From contig OU015567.1 of assembly GCA_907165135.1 (NCBI GenBank), forward strand, positions 1,927,001-1,991,000: a stretch of DNA of 64,000 nt, read 5' to 3'. Each line of letters starts with the position of its first letter. Positions within the stretch are counted from its first letter, which is position 1. The stretch is from Oikopleura dioica. Lineage: Eukaryota > Chordata > Appendicularia > Copelata > Oikopleuridae. Shown in pieces: positions 45,228 to 56,799 of the stretch. The notes under the pieces are model-generated. The model had not been told where the DNA came from. It made no database searches and saw only the letters and a program-made list of their open reading frames with translations. The position numbers and the translations under genes are program-made.

Positions 45228-45727
45228 TTATCTTCTTGAGACTCTTGCCATGATTCGGTTTCTTGTTCGGGCCTTGTATTTGAGCTTGAAATCATCAGCT
45301 TTTTTCTTTTCTTCCGGAGCAATCTTTTTTATATCTTTGTAGTAGTAGACAAAGACTTTCAGAAGGATTCTTTAACTTTGAAAGAACAACACCTTAGAGT
45401 ACTCCTGTAGAGATACTACATTCTTCTCGTGCTATTTATCGTCGATCAAAAGATTATGAAAAGGAAAATTCATATTGATTGTTCAAATAGATATTTTCAT
45501 GATTTTCAGGCTTTTTATTGTTAATTTTTCTCCTCACAGCTGTTCTAGGGCTTTTTTTATCAAACAATTTTTGCGATCAATTTTTTGACAATCTTTGCGC
45601 TCTTTTCACTGTTTTTTTAATATCAAAATCCGTGTCCTAGTAAAAGCAGAAGACAAAGCTGGAAGGCGATAATTGCGATGATCGTGCCCAGCGCGATAAC
45701 TTCTAACGGATTGAAACATCTAAACAT
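45228..45727 (-). CDS. Small single-pass membrane protein (74 aa) with GA-AG intron
   Basis: Exons 45631-45727 and 45228-45355 sum to 225 nt. Exon 1 encodes MFRCFNPLEVIALG and a helix (TIIAIIAFQLCLLLLLG); exon 2 encodes VFVYYYKDIKKIAPEEKKKA and a basic tail (KYKARTRNRIMARVSRR). Joining them needs an intron (275 bp) that begins GATTTT and ends AAAG, i.e. GA-AG, a class known in Oikopleura. Without the join, each half still looks coding but lacks a start or stop. Probable membrane micropeptide-type protein; family unknown. Confidence 0.5.
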
Positions 45728-45765
45728 AGCACGTGGTTATGTGGCGTAATCTAACCGTCAGCCGC

Positions 45766-46114
45766 TTACGAGTCAGAAAATGGTTTTGCTTTTGTTTGGA
45801 AACCGTCTTTGTTGGGTTCTACTGGGGCGCATCGAGAGGTGAATCTTAGAAATATTTTTTAGAAAAAAAAATTCTGAAAAATCAAACCTGATGTCAGTAA
45901 ACCAAGATTCATCAAGCATCATGCAAAACCAGTGTCTTTCAACTTCCGAAACAGCAGTTGTAAAAGTGTTGTTCTTCGCCACAATTGTTCCATCTGGCAA
46001 AACTCGATTCAACCTGCAAGCATTACAGTTACATAAAGAAAGAAAGATGTACCTCGGATCAAGGGCGGACTCGGATTTGATACAGATCGTTATGGCAGTG
46101 CAGCAGATAAACAT
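45766..46114 (-). CDS. Small secreted protein, 88 aa
   Basis: Exons 46053-46114, 45888-46013 and 45766-45844 sum to 267 nt; introns 39 and 43 bp, GT-AG. Leader MFICCTAITICIKSESA, mature part DPRLNRVLPDGTIVAKNNTF, SEVERHWFCMMLDESWFTDI, SRCAPVEPNKDGFQTKAK. Two mature Cys could form one disulfide. Unrecognised; divergence and size suggest a lineage-specific secreted factor. It is followed 39 bp downstream by the 74-aa membrane gene on the same strand. Confidence 0.7.
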
Positions 46115-46348
46115 GACTAAAATGAATGATTTTTTGACAGGAAGATTGAGGTCTTAGATGAGAAAACAAAGGATTATTATTTTTTCTCGAGAATAGAACT
46201 TCTAATTTTTTTTTTCTTGAAAATCATAAGATTCATGATATTTTCGTAAACTTTGATTTTTCTGACAAATTATTGACTGATAGATTTCTCTAACGAAAGG
46301 TTATCGTTCGATATAAAGTTGTGGTTTATCATCAATGATTCATCATAT

Positions 46349-46717
46349 TTAGTAACCTGTCGAAAGAATAGTGCCAAAAGTACCAATAACTTCAGCAATA
46401 AACCTAATCCACCACTTTTCGTCCTTTTGCCCGCCGCCTTCCGCAAAATATTCGCGTACGCTGCCCACTATGCTGATTACAGCCGGAATAAAGGCCATCA
46501 AGAACTGAAATGTCGGAAGCCAAAAATTTGCAATTCCAACTTCTTTATCCGGCGCTTTTTTCCAGGTTGAAGTTTTGTTGATTCTTTTTCGTCTTGGAAT
46601 TTTTAAATTGGCTAAATTTAGAGATATCCTTAAAGTAGAACGGGATGAATTACGTGCCAGTTTTCGTGGAGGACCCTTAATTATGTTTTGGGATAAAAAT
46701 AAGGATGATTTGCTCAT
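46349..46717 (-). CDS. Two-helix membrane protein, 122 aa, or exon of a longer gene
   Basis: An uninterrupted frame with a basic Ser-rich N-terminus (KLARNSSRSTLRISLN, RRKRINK), helix FWLPTFQFLMAFIPAVISIV, acidic/Gly linker (REYFAEGGGQKDEKWW) and helix IRFIAEVIGTFGTIL. The end STGY-stop overlaps a possible GTTACT donor, so it may splice onward. Tandem with the multi-pass gene upstream on the same strand. Not recognised. Confidence 0.5.
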   Translation of the reverse strand: MSKSSLFLSQNIIKGPPRKLARNSSRSTLRISLNLANLKIPRRKRINKTSTWKKAPDKEVGIANFWLPTFQFLMAFIPAVISIVGSVREYFAEGGGQKDEKWWIRFIAEVIGTFGTILSTGY

Positions 46718-46938
46718 CCAATTAAGGGTGGGGCTAACGATTTATAAATGGCGAAAAATCAAGTAGAGCAGTTTTAAAATAGCCATATTAAAATATCATT
46801 TATGAATTAATAGCGCTAGAATTTTGAATAAAAGAAGATAATTTTGATAATTAAGGGTGTAGCGATCGATAATTGCTGCAATAATTAATACTATTTTGGG
46901 CTCAAATGTTCAAAATTTTGAGTACAAATTTGACATTT

Positions 46939-48058
46939 TCAACCCTTTCCTTGATATCGTGAAGAGTAAAAATATACAATAAAAGTATCGACTGAGTCGC
47001 ACATAATAAACGAAATAATCCCATGATCGAGAAAAATATCGTTGAGAATTGGGTAGTCGGCTATGAATTGCGTTTCCCGGTAGACTTGATCCATGAAGAA
47101 CAAATTGATCAGGTAAAGGTAGAGCTTGCAGACGGAAATGTAGATCATGCAGCTTCCGATGTCTTCGAGGGGGTCGGTGAAGAGGTTTTCGTTGACTCTG
47201 GCGGAGGATTTGTTGCGAAATTTTCAAATTTAGCGCGAAAAAGGGCGGAAAAAATGACTCATCTCTTCATCAGTACAGAACTCCTGACTCTGACGTGTAT
47301 TGATTTAGAATCTTAGGCTTCTTAAAATCATCTTGCGGAAGTTTTCGAATTCTCGATCCTCTATTCCTGTATTCAAACCACACGACGATGCTTGGATAAA
47401 CCCCCAAAATCGGCCAAATGTAGTCGAGTCCGATCGCAAAAGCCAGGTCCTTTTTAGATTCTTGCTCCGAGCGCGGCTTGTCCAGCCAGAATTCTATCTA
47501 ATGCCGGGATTACGAGAGTGCCGCTCGCGTTTGATTCATGACAATTCTAGAGGCGGAAATTCAACTGAACCCGGCGCCTTTGAGTAAGTAGCGTAACCGG
47601 CAGCGCAGGAACAAATTAAAAGAATGATGAGTTGCGTGATAAAAGCGCCAGTTCCTTTTTATCGGTTTTGAATTTCAGCCTTTTTCGCAAAAAATACAGC
47701 ATAACTTCATGTTTATCTATAAATGATAAAAACCAAGTCCTGACGCCGTCGAAATAAGCGGTATTACGGAGCCCACAATATTGGCAGCTGCTTCGGCCAC
47801 CTCTTTTGAACGTGACGCTCCAGCATCAGCGGCACTTTGATTTTTAAATGTTGCGCCGACGGACATGCTCTGAAATTACTGTTGATTCTTTTGACACTTT
47901 CCAAATAGCACGTCAAAACTCTAAAGTCGAAATTATACCTTTGAAGAGCGCGCACGTTTAGATCTGCCATCAGATGATGATCCAAGCTCCGCCGAGGCTA
48001 GAATTTTGCAGGATATGAGCCCGTCGTCTTTGAATTTTTCGTAACAATTTTGGAGCAT
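46939..48058 (-). CDS. Multi-pass membrane protein, 268 aa, unrecognised
   Basis: Five exons (47939-48058, 47734-47869, 47566-47654, 47295-47497, 46939-47197) sum to 807 nt; introns 69, 79, 68 and 97 bp, GT-AG. The N-terminal third is soluble and Ser/Ala-rich (KRARSSKSMSVGATFKNQS, KEVAEAAANIV). Hydrophobic segments: VIPLISTASGLG, FITQLIILLICSCAAGYA, FAIGLDYIWPILGVYPSIVV, CMIYISVCKLYLYLINLFF and GIISFIMCDSVDTFIVYFY. About four to five helices. The phases at all four junctions agree, which supports the model. No family match recognised. Confidence 0.65.
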
Positions 48059-48118
48059 CACGAAATGGAGGGATCAAAAAACGGCTAAGAAAACAAAAGA
48101 TAAGGAGCAAAATACGCT

Positions 48119-48272
48119 ATATTATATTATATTATATTATATTATATTATATTATATTATATTATATTATATTATATTATATTATATTATATTATATTAT
48201 ATTATATTATATTATATTATATTATATTATATTATATTATATTATATTATATTATATTATATTATATTATAT
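48119..48272. repeat. ATATT pentanucleotide microsatellite
   Basis: About 30 uninterrupted copies of a 5-bp unit (ATATT/ATTAT), length about 153 bp. Confidence 0.98.
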
Positions 48273-48600
48273 TTAAAATATTTGTGATTTGATCCCATTT
48301 TCTTCACCAGTTCTAGCAAGAGTTTCATCCGTATCCACGACAAATTTCATTTTCGTCTGTTTTTCGAGTTTCTCAGTTCAATCTTTCGCACGTTTTTGTT
48401 TTCAACTTCAACCCATATTTACGACTTGTTCAAGTACCAGGCGTGGTGAACCTCTGTGGTCAGAGCTTGTTTGGAGAAACCCTTCCCTGAGCATAAGTGC
48501 GCTTTTCGGAATAAGAAGCTGTCAGCGATTTGCCGAAATCCTAACATTCTGGTTCTCACGTTGTTTTAGCTTGATTTTAAATGGATAAATAAGGGTATCA

Positions 48601-51600
48601 CTACGGTAATTTTTGAAGAAAATTTAATGTGAAAAAAAAGGGACTTCCTTCCGGGAAATTCTTCCGCCTTTCGTTTTTGAACCAGGCCTGCGAGGATTGG
48701 CTATAACACTCATCATCAATCATGTTTATGAACAAATCATTGCCCTGGCAAGTTTGATTGCACGGGCAAACGCTGATGTACGGCCGCTCGTTCACATCGG
48801 TCAAATCTGCAAGGAGAGCAACTTCGTATTTCGTGAAGCCTTTTACATCTCGGATTATTTGTGGGTCGGTTCTGGCTAAATCGTCGGAGCTGAAAACTTC
48901 CAAGCAGAGTGATTTCACTGTTCGATCGAAGAGTTCTTTTATAGAAAAACTCAAGAGGATATGTTTGAATAGCACGACCCCCTCTCTTACGTGGAACTGG
49001 GTCTCTAAAGCCTCAAATTTTATCTCCCTCGGTATCCTTAACCTATCGCTTCTGTAAATATATCCTGGCCTAAATTTGACGACTCCAAAGTCGCAAATGT
49101 CAACCGTTGCTTCTTCGCTGTCATCTGCGAGCTCGACGTCGTAAGGGTCGTCGTCAGAGACGCACTTGAATCCATCACCGATCAAATTCGATGGACAGGC
49201 GCAAGTGAACGAGCCCACCGTATTGGAGCAATTTCCACGGGGAGAGCAGTCGTGACTCGCAGTTGCGCACTCGTCTACGTCCACACAGTCGTAGGAATCA
49301 TCATCGTTGAAGAAGCCTTCATTACATTCGCAGTCAAACGATCCCAGCTGATTTAGGCACATTCCATTTAGACACGTTACCAGACCAGTTGAGCATTCAT
49401 CAATGTCCTGGCAGATGGGATTTTCTGAAATGGAGCTCTCTTAGATTTTTTTCTTCGCTAGGCTTTTTATGATTACACTATCTTTATGAGCGCAGTGAGT
49501 CGTTCGATAATTGTGGTCAGAAATCAAGTAGTACTTTAGCGAAGCTTTTCTAACTAAAAATGATAACGAGTGATAAAAAGTAGAATTTTCGAGCGTCTTT
49601 TTGAGAGCTCTTCCCTTTTGAATTTTCAAATCCTTCGTCACAAATGCACTCAAATCCGCCAAGAGTGTTCTCACAAGTTCCAAACTCGCCACATCTACCG
49701 GTATCTTCCTCCGCGCATTCGTCCACATCTTCGCAAAGAGAGCTCGTCATGTTCATCTGAAAGCCATCGATGCAAGAACAATCGTATGAGCCATCGTTGT
49801 TGTGACAAATTGAAAAGGGGCCACAAAACGTGGTGGTATTGAGGGAGCACTCATCAATATCTATGCAAATGAACTGATCGGTGGGATTATGGAAAGGGGA
49901 TTTTTCATAGCCAACGGAACAGGAGCAAGTGTAGGAGCCGACTGTATTTGTGCATTTCTTTTTCGAGATACGATTAATAAAATTGATGATTGGCCAAAAG
50001 TCACCAAATGTCTCCAAATGTCGCAAAATGTCGGAAAATGTCGAAATTTAAACATCGTGTCAAAGTTTCAAAACATGTTGTTATCAAAAAATTTTATCAC
50101 TATCTTAACTTAAATTTAAATCTATCGCGATATGGACTTTTTAACCAAGACCGAAATCTAGAAGATGTAATCAGGAAATTCGGAAATTCTCTTTTGTATC
50201 TGCATTCCTGGTTGGCACCGCAAGCCTGTTGCCCGGTTTCGTGCTGATCGCATTCGTCCACATCCGCGCACGTGGTGCCAAGATCGTTCTCTGATCGCGG
50301 CGGTTGAAATGAACATAAGTCAAGCTAGCTCTTACAGGAGGTTATGACCAATCTAATTGCCACCTCGTGACATCATCGAACATTTTTATTGCAAAGGCGA
50401 GAACGAGTTAACGGATCATTTAACATCAATTTAGAAAATAAGTATTTTTAAACCGAGCTCAAACTAACAGTATTAAAAATTTCACGCGAAAAAATGAACG
50501 GTCCTTATTTCTAGCTGTTCTCTCAAGAAAACTTGCTATATAAGGGTGAGATCCTTAAATTGAAGTGGTAGTTCTACGAATAAGTATCCATGCCCCAATT
50601 TAGAGTTGGAAAAGTAATCCGCTTATAAAAAAATTCCTGTGCGAGAAATTTCGGCAAAAACAATGATCAAAACTCTCCACTGCTCATTAATATTCAAGAC
50701 ACCCTTGAGCAAACGGGTCTACCCCAACCGCCCCATTTCCTGAATCAGCTGACCACATGAACCCTTGAGCACAAGAGCACTCAAATGAGCCATCTAAGTT
50801 TGAACACACTGTATTTGGAGTGTGACAGACATCTGTCATCGCGCACTCGTCGATGTCTATACATTTATTAGGCGGAAATTCTAGCGCCGAGTTTTCGGAA
50901 TCCAAATTGTCTTCGTATCCTGGAAGGCAGGGGCAAGAATAGAACCCAAAAGAATTGACGCATTTTGTTTTGACGGGACATTTTTTTTCCATTTCGCACT
51001 CTGAAATGATTCTAAAGGCCAATAATAGAAGAAATCTCTCACCATTGATATCAGCGCATTTTCCAGTACTCTCCCCTTCGGAAGATATTTCAAAACCATG
51101 TTTGCATATACACTCGTATGATCCCGCCAAATTCTGGCAAATTTGCGTGACCTCATCACATCGATTCTCGCCATTTGTGCATTCATTTATATCCTCGCAT
51201 ATTTTTGGTTCCCCAGGAGCAGAGGTCGACTCGTACCCAGAATTGCAGTGGCAGGCAAAATAAAGGGTTCGACAAGGTTTTTTTTTGTATAAAATGAACG
51301 GTTCCATTTTGTTGAAAAAATTGCCGAACCCGGAATCAAAGGAGCCAATGCTGTTTGTGCATTTTTGGTGCTCGCCGCAGGTGTTCTCTTCCAAACACTC
51401 GTCACTATCTTCACAGACGTTGCCCCCGATCTCAGCCAGTTTGTAACCTAAACACGCCGCCAAATAAACACTCCATCAACGAGCAGCCAGCGAGCAAGCG
51501 AGGTGATAAATAGCATTCATTTGTTGATAATTCAGTTACGTTACAAATAAATTCCGACAAAGTGAATTTTCAAATAATCATTATAAAATTATCAAGGTGA

Positions 51601-53975
51601 CATCAAAATTATTGCTTATTATCAACAACTGAACGAAAAAAAACAGAAAGTCTAAGTGGTTCGCAAGGAAAGAGCTCTTGAGCAACTTTACCTGGAAAGC
51701 AGGAGCAAGAAAAGCCAATAACTTCGTCGTTACAAACTTGGTCGCAATTATGGGTCTTTTGAACGCACTCATTAATTGGCTTCTTTTCGCATTTTCCACC
51801 TTCTTCTTTCATGAAATAGCCGCCGCGACATGCGCATTCATAGCTGCCGACTGTATTTGTACATCTCGCATTTTCATCACAAGGGTATTCCTCTCCCTGG
51901 CACTCGTTGATATCCTCACAGAAGCCATCCCTCTCTTCAAATCCTTCGAAGCATTCGCAGTGAGCGGAACCAATAGTGTTAACGCAAAAAGAATTGCTTG
52001 GACAAAGATGGGTCGAGGCGCATTCGTCGATATCTTCACACTGATCGTTTTTCAGAAAATAACCAGGTTTGCATTGACACTCGAAACTACCAACAGTATT
52101 GACGCAGGCTGAATTTTCGAGAATGCCGTCGCAGTAATCTTCGTCTCCAGATCTGAGGGCGCATTCGTCCATGTCATCGCAGACATCCCCGTCGCCGAGG
52201 AAACCTGGATTACACTGACAATTGAAGCTGTTTTTCGTATCTTTTGGGTAAAAAAGTCATCAAATTATCAAAAAACGGCCTTACCTATGCAATTAGCATT
52301 TTCGTCACAAGTATGCGTCCCCAAAAGACATTCATTGACAGCGCTGCTCTTGCAATTTCCATCCTTCAGCACAAACCCTGAAAAATCACTCGTTCTTATA
52401 AAAACAGGGGCAATTCTGCAAATCCATGACATTTTTCTACTCTTTCATCCTCTTTTCTTATTTTCTCTTTTTCAAAAGAAAAAAAGGGCGAGAATCGAGG
52501 TCTGCTCCAGAAGATACTTAGAAACCACTAAGTGGTTTTGTTTTGAGGTCCACAACAATCTATCAATTTTTAAGCCGGGCTGAGAAATGAAAGTGAAAGG
52601 CCATAATGAAAATAATTATTTTATGCGTTTCTTTTTTAATATACCCTGCTTAATCGAAGCAGTATTTTTAGATAAATCATTCTCAATAAGGATCTGATCG
52701 TGGACTCCTAAAATTACCTTCTAAGCATGAGCAAGAAAAACTTCCAGGAGAATTTTCGCAGATTGAATTTTCCCCACAAGCTTCTTCATTCTCCTCGCAC
52801 TCATCGATATCATAGCAAGGGGCATTTCGAGAACTTTGTTCATATCCTTCGTTGCACTCACAGAAGAAACTTCCTGATCAAAAATTTAATAATGAATGAA
52901 AACAGCGATTTTAAAATCGAAACACGAAAATCGACAATTCAAATAAAAAAGGCACCTTCAGTATTTGTACATTGCTGCTGACAAATACTGCTATTCATTT
53001 TGCACTCGTCAATGTCCTCACATCGCTTCCAATCAGAATTATACACAAATCCTTCGCTGCAGCCATTTATCTTCAAAATCCCTTTTAAAAACTCAACGAT
53101 AAAAATACTCCTCCGAGTATTTCGGCCATACTGGGACGCATATGTAGGAACCTTCGGAGTTCTGGCAAGACTCGCTTTTCAAATCGCAGTCGTGCATTCC
53201 GAATAAGCATTCGTTGATATCAATACACATAAGTTCGCGAGAGGAAGGGTCTGGGCTGAAACCATATTCGCATTCGCAGGTGGAGCCTTGGCAATAACTA
53301 TTTGCGGGACAGATTTTTGTACAGCGCGGGATTAGTCTTCCTTGATATCAAAAAGGTAGTAGAGGGTTATCGGAAAACAGTAGTTCTTCGAGCGGTCCCT
53401 TTTCCTCGACCCTGCCCAAAATTTTTCGTGATATCATTCCTGCTAAGAAAAGAGCTCCTCGTCGGATTCGTCTCAAAATCTTCCGTTTGGCAAATAAATC
53501 CAAAATATCTATTCTCTCTCTGATTGATAAACGACGAATCAAAGCAGTTTCTATAACGAAATTTGTCCGTTACTTCTCCATCCTTTCTTTTCTTCGTCTC
53601 AAGAATCGGGCAGAATTCACCTTTTGTTTGTCCTTCAAAAGACTCGATCCAGAACCAAGTGTTTTTGAGGCAAGGTTCGGAGGCGATTTTTCGAACGATG
53701 GGAGAGAGGATATTTCCTTGAGTGGAAATCAGGTGACCACCGGAAGAGTGGCATCGATCTGCTGCTTGAAACCATGAAAAACCGTGGGATCCAGAACTTG
53801 ATTAGGTTTTCAGAATGAAAGAGCTTCGAAAAATGAGCCGAAAATGAAAATTTCATTGTAAACCTCGACTGTGAACGTAGATGCCTCCGGTAACGTCGTA
53901 ACTTTCTTGACAACTTGTCTCTTTGAATTTCTCTGATGCTAAAAGTGGGATAAATAAAAAGAATATTCTTTTCAT
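48601..53975 (-). CDS. Large secreted protein: C-type lectin domain plus about 18 EGF modules
   Basis: The leader MKRIFFLFIPLLAS starts at 53975. A CTLD follows (about 53340-53790): WFQAADRCHSSGGHLIST, NTWFWIESFEG, DKFRYRNCFDSSF, RYFGFICQ. Then come EGF modules, most of the calcium-binding D-x-D/N-E-C type: DINECLFGMHDC, DIDECEENEEACG, DMDECALRSGDEDYC, DIDECASTHLC, DINECQGEEYPC, DSDECLEENTCG, DIDECAMTDVC, DVDECDQHETG, DIDECSLNTTTFCG, DVDECAEEDTGRCG, DVDECATASHDC and others. The last 160 residues form an unrecognised domain (GYIYRSDRLRIP, YISVCPCNQTCQGND). Most introns are short GT-AG. The joint at about 50240-50700 was not resolved, so this may be two genes (50687-53975 and 48601-50290). Confidence 0.75.
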
Positions 53976-54320
53976 GTCGGGAGGAAGAAACAGAATAAGA
54001 AATCGAGGACTAGTGATTTTTGGATTAGAAAAGAACTCATTTGATATTGAGCAGGATTACCAATTCATGAATCCATTGGAATAATACTTCTGCTTTCGAC
54101 CCTTCCGGATCGCGCAAAACACTCGGCAACGACTCAAAATTTCATGGAAGATATGGATTTTGATACTTTATTGGCAAGTTTAAGGGTGTCAACATCGATT
54201 TTGGCTTTATTTACTAGGCAAGCTTAGTTACTTTTCGTCATTTTATTCCGGCATTTTAATTTTTCTGAATATAATTTACTCGTTAACAGCCATAAAATTC
54301 TTAGTTTGAAATAAAATGTT

Positions 54321-55172
54321 TTATTTTTGATCATATTGAAACTGATTATAAGCAGGTCTAGTCGTGTCCGGAGCAAGCATTATTCGCTGGTTTCGAAGCC
54401 TCATGTTCGACAACGAATTGTTGAGATCATAAGTCACAGCTGAGGGAATGTCTGGGTGGCGGCGATTCGGAGCTGTTTGGCGAGGAAGCTTCCAATCTTC
54501 AAGAAAAAAACTTGGTTTTGAATTTAAATTTTGACGACTACCTTTGAAATGGCTCTGGTAATCTGATTTGCGAACATCTTCCTCAGCAGTCATCCTAGCC
54601 TTCTTTCGCTCCCAAAGTCCCCAGTTCAGGTGCCCCTTCGTTTCGCGCATGTCAGTCATTGCTGGTTCCGGGCCCCATTCGTTGTGGATGATTCGCCAAT
54701 TTCGCTCATCCCGAGACTTGAAAAGTAAGTTTTGAAATCAACAAAGACTCCTTCTACTTGTACCTTTCGCGGGCTGAAATCATAAGCATACGAAGTCGTC
54801 AAATCACAAGCGGGAGTCTTTGATCGAGTTTGACCTCGAGATCTTTCCATCAGAATTGCTTTCGTTTCATTATCGACCTGAAAAAGTGTCAGAAATAGAA
54901 AAGGGGATGAGGAGATACCGGAGCGATTTTTGGAAGAAAATCTCCCCCATAAATTGTTCGCGCGGACTTGTATGATCGAGTCGAAGGTCGGTAGTTGTGA
55001 CGATTTCGGTTTTCAACCCTGAAAATTTTTGACTTGAAAAATGCTTTTTGCATAATTCTTGAAGTCAAAAATCAAGATTTACTCGAATTAATTTTATATA
55101 TTTTTTGTCTTACCAATTTCCTACAAGCGTTTTGTCCCCATAAGTCCTCACTCCAGACTGACTAGCCAACAT
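54321..55172 (-). CDS. Probable axonemal microtubule inner protein (CFAP107-like?)
   Basis: Five exons (55114-55172, 54919-55018, 54764-54877, 54542-54716, 54321-54496) sum to 624 nt (207 aa), introns 41-95 bp, all GT-AG. No signal peptide; rich in Arg, Tyr, Trp, Pro. Motifs: YGDKTLVGNWVENR, TIYGGDFLPKIAP, TTSYAYDFSPRK, HLNWGLWERKKARM and DWKLPRQTAPNRRHPD. The LxGNW plus basic run and a later Y/F-x-P block recall CFAP107 and related ciliary doublet proteins. That assignment is a weak pattern match; the gene itself is well supported. Confidence 0.75.
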
Positions 55173-55510
55173 ATTCCCTGGTCAATCGCTGCCCACTGCT
55201 CTTATCTGGCTTATCTCTGGCTTATTGTCAGAAGTTGATCTCCAAAATAATTTCTAGCAGTGGCTTTTTTTCTTTGTGGAACAATGGATTGATGTTGACA
55301 CGCTGAACGAATCGACAAGCAACTCGTTGCCTTGGAGACATCAAGGACTCATTATTTGAGGTTTTTCAAATCAGAAGGACTTTCTCAATATTTGAAAAGG
55401 GAAGTTTTATGATTTCAATTTTGAAAGAAAAACTTGTTCTTGAGTCGGATCAATATTTTTTCAAATCTATTTTTATTGACATTTTTGTTTATTAACATTT
55501 TGAGATGGTT

Positions 55511-55693
55511 TCAACAAATCATTGCATTAGAAATTCCAAGTTTCTTGTCTAATTTTCTGCAACCGAAAGCAAGACCACAGCAGAATAAGATCATCGCGAT
55601 GAAGATGCAGAACATGATGATTCCTCCTTTGATATCTTGTTTTTTCTGATCACTCATGCCTTCTGTTGTCGTTGCTAGCAATATTTTTATCAT
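55511..55693 (-). CDS. Small single-pass membrane protein or terminal exon
   Basis: 60 aa: KILLATTTEGMSDQKKQDIK, helix GGIIMFCIFIAMILFCCGLA, then FGCRKLDKKLG. The frame opens just after a CAG acceptor-like site, so it may be the last exon of a spliced gene; a donor exists inside the end of the lectin frame upstream (TGTAAAAG at about 55827-55834). Confidence 0.45.
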   Translation of the reverse strand: MIKILLATTTEGMSDQKKQDIKGGIIMFCIFIAMILFCCGLAFGCRKLDKKLGISNAMIC

Positions 55694-55801
55694 CTGGTAT
55701 TGAGAAAAAAATTACTTTTCTTGTACGTCTCCGTTGTTGTTTTCACTGTCTTTGAAAAAAATTTTCAATGAAATATTCAAAAGAAAAAAAGATGAAAATT
55801 A

Positions 55802-56621
55802 TTATGAGAATCTTTCCGTTATCTCCAGTGAGCCTCTTTTACAAGTGCCCTCTTCCGCCCCAAAATCGAATCTGCATAAAAACGTATGGGGTTTATCACA
55901 AGCCGCAGATAGCCATTTTCCTCCGTCATGGCCATATCTGTGTGGGGGATGCAAGAACCATATGATTAATAAATGTAGTAAACTCCTTTTTCGCAAGCCC
56001 GATTGCTTGATTGGATAACAGCGCATTGATCTCCACTGCTAGTTCTGACGAAATCTTCGTACTTTTCTTTTTCATTTGTCACCGTTCTCCAAGTTGTCGA
56101 TGAGCTGGATTCTTTTCTGTATCCAATCCATTCATCGACCGGTTGATTATCAGCTGCCTGAGGAATTACGAAGATAATTGGCCATTAATTCTCCTCTCCT
56201 TACCTCTCTGTACATATCTTCTTCCCCTTGACTAGAAAAAAATGGAAGATTTCCTCCGGCTCTTTCGCACATTGCCTGCAAAGGGTTCTATTTCGTCAAA
56301 AATTCATCAAGAATATAATTAAGAATCCTGATCCTGGGCATCATAAAAACTTAGTTTTCCATCAGAAATTCTCCCAAATTCAACACATTTTAACTCCTCG
56401 GCCCCAAATAACTCATTAAAGATCTTTCCATAAATAATCTCTCTATTGAAAGCAACGATGACAAAAAACGCGATGACGATGAAAATGTTGATGAGAATCC
56501 AGCATCTCTCTGATGGATCTCGACACTTGTCCGAGCATTTATATTTCGAGCAAGACGTAAATGACGAGGAATAACAAGAGTTACACTTTTTGAAATAGTA
56601 ACTGCACAAATAACCACTCAT
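55802..56621 (-). CDS. Type II membrane C-type lectin with non-canonical introns
   Basis: Exons 56334-56621, 56204-56275, 55985-56157 and 55802-55937 sum to 669 nt (222 aa). The cytosolic part is Cys-rich (CNSCYSSSFTSCSKYKCSDK), then an anchor (WILINIFIVIAFFVIVAF). CTLD: LSFYDAQ|AMCERAGGNLPFFSS, DEWIGYRKES, GDQCAVIQSS, GKWLSAACDKPHTFLCRF. Intron 56276-56333 begins GATCAG and ends TTGCAG (GA-AG); intron 55938-55984 (47 bp) has an AG/GA start with a one-base alignment ambiguity. With these joins the lectin fold is continuous. Calcium/sugar motifs are weak. Confidence 0.75.
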
Positions 56622-56799
56622 TTTAAAATCGAGTTGTCACTTGAGAGAGCCAGTTTTCTTCTTTTCTATTTCAGCCTCGACATTTTGAATAATCTTTTTT
56701 ACGAGCGTAAAGTCAGTATACGTACCGTACGTATACGCTCTGAAGAATTCGACAAATCTAAGAATTGATATCTTCAATCGGGCTCGTAATTGTCAATTT

